This document shows positions 5,344-7,250 of a DNA stretch of 7,250 bases, piece after piece. Each line of letters starts with the position of its first letter. Position 1 is the stretch's first letter. The stretch comes from VMCP01 sp964415065 (GTDB taxonomy: Bacteria > Bacteroidota > Bacteroidia > NS11-12g > UBA955). The notes under the pieces are model-generated. The model saw only the letters and a list, made by a program, of their open reading frames with translations, did no database searches and was not told where the DNA came from. The translations under genes were made by a program, and so were the position numbers. Where the stretch lies: the NCBI GenBank assembly GCA_964415065.1, contig CAYPYX010000095.1, positions 1 to 7,250 on the forward strand. Direction: 5' to 3'.

Positions 5344-7178
5344 GAAACGCATTCAAATATTTAAGTCAATGTACTACAACTCCAAAAGATGTAGACAGGC
5401 TTATTATTTCTGCATTTCTTAAAATCAACAATTTAGAGCTAAAGAAAAATAAACTTCTTAAGTCATATTCCATTAGTATCAAAAATAATAAGGAATACTC
5501 ATCACTTCTTGAATTTGTGTCAGCAATCTATTCAGATACAAAAGCATTTGGATTCGAAGAACTCATTGAACTTTTTGAATTTGTTATTTCTCCTGCTGAC
5601 AGAATTATAAATGGAGCGATTTATACACCTCAAAAAATCAGGAAATTCATTGTTGAAGAAGCGTTTAAGAAAATCATTGCCATAGATAATTCGATTAAAG
5701 TATCCGATATCGCAATGGGTTGTGGTGGATTTTTATTCAACGCATCGATTGAACTAAAAAAGAGAACAGGCAAAACTTTCTCAGAAATACTTAGAGACCA
5801 TATTTTCGGCTTAGACATTCAAGAGTATTCGGTTAATCGAACTAAGTTGCTTCTCTCCTTATTGGCATTGCAATCAGGAGAAGATATAGAAGAATTTCAG
5901 TTCAACTTATTTCAGGGTGATTCCCTTGATTTTGATTGGGCTACTGCGATTGATGACTTCAATGGATTTTCCATTATACTAGGAAACCCACCATATGTTT
6001 GTGCAAGAAATCTTGACAAAGAAACTAAAGAAAAATTAAAGAATTGGGAGGTTTGTCAATCTGGCAATTCAGACCTCTATATTCCATTCTTTCAAATTGC
6101 AATTGAAAATTTGGCTGAAAATGGTACTCTAGGATTTATCACAATGAATTCATTTTTCAAAAGTTTGAACGGAAGGGCACTAAGAGACTATTTTCAAAGA
6201 AATGAACTTGCCATTTCAATTATAGACTTTGGCTCTGAGCAGGTTTTTAAATCCAAGAACACTTATACGTGCATTTGTTTCATTGAAAACAAGGAACAGC
6301 AATTCATTTCGTACACAGAATCAGCAACAAAAAAGCTTGCAAATAAACTCACTTTTAAGAAAATAAAATACAACATTCTTGATTCTAAAAAAGGTTGGAA
6401 TTTAAAGGACAACAAGACCATTTCTAAAATTGAATCAACAGGAATTCCATTTGGTGAACTTTACCAAACGAGACACGGTATTGCAACCTTAAAAAATGAC
6501 ATTTATATATTTAGACCCATTGACGAAGACGAGAACTTTTTCTATCTACAAAACGGAAGTCTTTACAAGATTGAAAAAGGGATTTGCAAAGATATTGTAA
6601 ACTCGAATAAGTTAAGCAGAGAGGTTAGTCTAAATAACCTTAAGGAGAAAGTGATTTTCCCATACGACCAACAAGAAAAGCCGAAACTTCTTGATGAGAA
6701 ATTAATGAAGGAAAGTTTTCCAGAAGCTTATAAATACCTACAAAACAAAAGAAAGATTTTAGCAGAGAGAGATAAGGGAAAAGGGAATTATGAAAACTGG
6801 TTTGCTTTTGGTCGTACACAATCATTAGAGAAGATTAAAAACAAAATGTTCTTCCCTAAGTACTCGGACAGGACACCAAATTTCATTATCAACTCTGATG
6901 ACGACTTACTTTTTTACAACGGACTAGCAGTTGTTGGTAGTTCGGAAACAGATATGAAAATAATAAAGAAAATAATGGAGTCCAATATCTTTTGGTACTA
7001 CATCAAGACCACGAGTAAGCCCTACTCTTCTGACTATTATTCATTGAACGGAAATTACATTAAAAATTTTGGGGTTTGTGAACTGACAGAAAAAGAAAGG
7101 AAATTTTTAATCGAAGAGACAGACCAAAATATATTGAATGAATTTTTTGAAGATAAATATGAATTAAAAGTGACATAA
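5340..7178 (+). CDS. N6-adenine DNA methyltransferase with target-recognition domain (Eco57I/TaqI-like, no nuclease domain)
   Basis: This protein is expected to transfer a methyl group from S-adenosylmethionine to adenine N6 in a specific site. Residues 1-90 are a helical lead-in. GAIYTP (92-97) is the start motif typical of gamma-class N6 methylases. Motif I is DIAMGCGGFLF (123-133), which binds the cofactor. GLDIQEYSV (157-165) carries the acidic residue D159. GDSL (193-196) follows, then the catalytic NPPY (216-219). GTLGFITMNSFF (262-273) is a later core strand. From about 370 on, GELYQTRHGIATLKNDIYIF begins a TaqI/Eco57I-type specificity region that continues to near the end. At 612 residues it is shorter than type IIG enzymes, which carry an N-terminal PD-(D/E)XK nuclease; none is seen. 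The ATG overlaps the HNH stop as ATGA, with AAAAGGA at 5328-5334 as a weak ribosome site. It probably protects host DNA and defines the site the system recognises. Confidence 0.88.
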   Translation: MRNAFKYLSQCTTTPKDVDRLIISAFLKINNLELKKNKLLKSYSISIKNNKEYSSLLEFVSAIYSDTKAFGFEELIELFEFVISPADRIINGAIYTPQKIRKFIVEEAFKKIIAIDNSIKVSDIAMGCGGFLFNASIELKKRTGKTFSEILRDHIFGLDIQEYSVNRTKLLLSLLALQSGEDIEEFQFNLFQGDSLDFDWATAIDDFNGFSIILGNPPYVCARNLDKETKEKLKNWEVCQSGNSDLYIPFFQIAIENLAENGTLGFITMNSFFKSLNGRALRDYFQRNELAISIIDFGSEQVFKSKNTYTCICFIENKEQQFISYTESATKKLANKLTFKKIKYNILDSKKGWNLKDNKTISKIESTGIPFGELYQTRHGIATLKNDIYIFRPIDEDENFFYLQNGSLYKIEKGICKDIVNSNKLSREVSLNNLKEKVIFPYDQQEKPKLLDEKLMKESFPEAYKYLQNKRKILAERDKGKGNYENWFAFGRTQSLEKIKNKMFFPKYSDRTPNFIINSDDDLLFYNGLAVVGSSETDMKIIKKIMESNIFWYYIKTTSKPYSSDYYSLNGNYIKNFGVCELTEKERKFLIEETDQNILNEFFEDKYELKVT

Positions 7179-7250
7179 GCCCACGCCATTGGTGGCACAT
7201 TTGCAAAACCGCTCAAGCCAATCCACAAGCCAAAGTTTTGCAAAAGAGCC
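7179..7250. repeat. Repeat-rich spacer downstream of the operon
   Basis: The 72 bases after the methylase stop contain short repeated words. TTTGCAAAA occurs at 7200-7208 and again at 7237-7245, where it lies within the palindrome TTTTGCAAAA (7236-7245). AAGCCAA occurs at 7215-7221 and 7228-7234. GCCATTGGTGGC can form a small hairpin. GCACATTTGC (7195-7204) is shared with 1212-1221 upstream of the operon. I recall similar TTTGCAAAA/AAGCCAA mosaics between genes in other Bacteroidota, but that is memory. No clear terminator is seen, and the window ends inside the repeats. Confidence 0.5.

Larger units (their letters stand above)
1298..7178 (+). other. Five-gene operon: candidate signalling restriction-modification defence system
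   Basis: All five genes run on the plus strand with junctions of +2, -1 (TAATG), -11 and -4 (ATGA) bases, so one transcript and translational coupling are expected. The order is XRE regulator, dual GHKL ATPase/kinase, receiver, HNH nuclease, N6-adenine methyltransferase. The content pairs a modification enzyme with a nuclease, plus an ATP-driven module and a phosphotransfer pair. GHKL ATPases of the MORC/paraMORC group are known in restriction-modification neighbourhoods (Iyer, Abhiman and Aravind 2008). The working order of the parts is inference. Confidence 0.7.

Noticed and set aside
5340..7178. Reading the methylase as a complete type IIG restriction-methylation enzyme.
   Set aside because: Only about 90 residues precede the first methylase motif, with no PD-(D/E)XK pattern; cutting is more likely by the HNH protein.
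5630..7243. Three minus-strand frames of about 60 codons opposite the methylase gene.
   Set aside because: They overlap the conserved methylase and its tail and encode no recognisable domain; they are shadows of AT-rich coding DNA.

Overview
The window looks like Bacteroidota DNA. It is AT-rich, its start codons mostly lack a Shine-Dalgarno sequence, and the operon is preceded by a good match to the Bacteroidota -7 promoter element (TAnnTTTG, here TATCTTTG at 1273-1280). It falls into two unrelated accessory blocks separated by repeat-rich spacer DNA.

Block 1 (about 1-1092) is a single-gene mobile unit. A TIR-domain protein (28-969) is bounded by sequences that behave like integron attC recombination sites. 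A GTTAGCC core lies just before the gene, and its exact complement GGCTAAC follows the gene. The GGCTAAC starts a roughly 93-bp imperfect palindrome that ends in GTTATGC. This fits an integron cassette of about 1,073 bp (14-1086). No integrase is visible in the window.

Spacer (1093-1297) holds no convincing gene. It has C-rich, repeat-like sequence that shares words with the spacer at the far end of the window (7179-7250), followed by the promoter of block 2.

Block 2 (1298-7178) is a tight five-gene operon. It encodes a Cro/CI-type regulator, an 870-residue protein with two GHKL ATPase modules (a MORC/paraMORC-like N-terminal half and a histidine-kinase-like C-terminal half), a stand-alone receiver protein with an intact phospho-acceptor aspartate, an HNH nuclease, and an N6-adenine DNA methyltransferase with a C-terminal target-recognition region. 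The junctions are a 2-bp gap, a 1-bp overlap, an 11-bp overlap and a 4-bp overlap, so the proteins are probably made together. My reading is a restriction-modification-like defence system. The methylase would mark self DNA. The double ATPase would sense or remodel DNA and pass a phosphoryl signal to the receiver. The HNH protein would cut. GHKL ATPases of the paraMORC group in restriction-modification neighbourhoods are known. Linking one by fusion and operon to an apparent histidine kinase and receiver, in a system that has a nuclease and a methylase, is the most interesting point in this window. The mechanism is inference.
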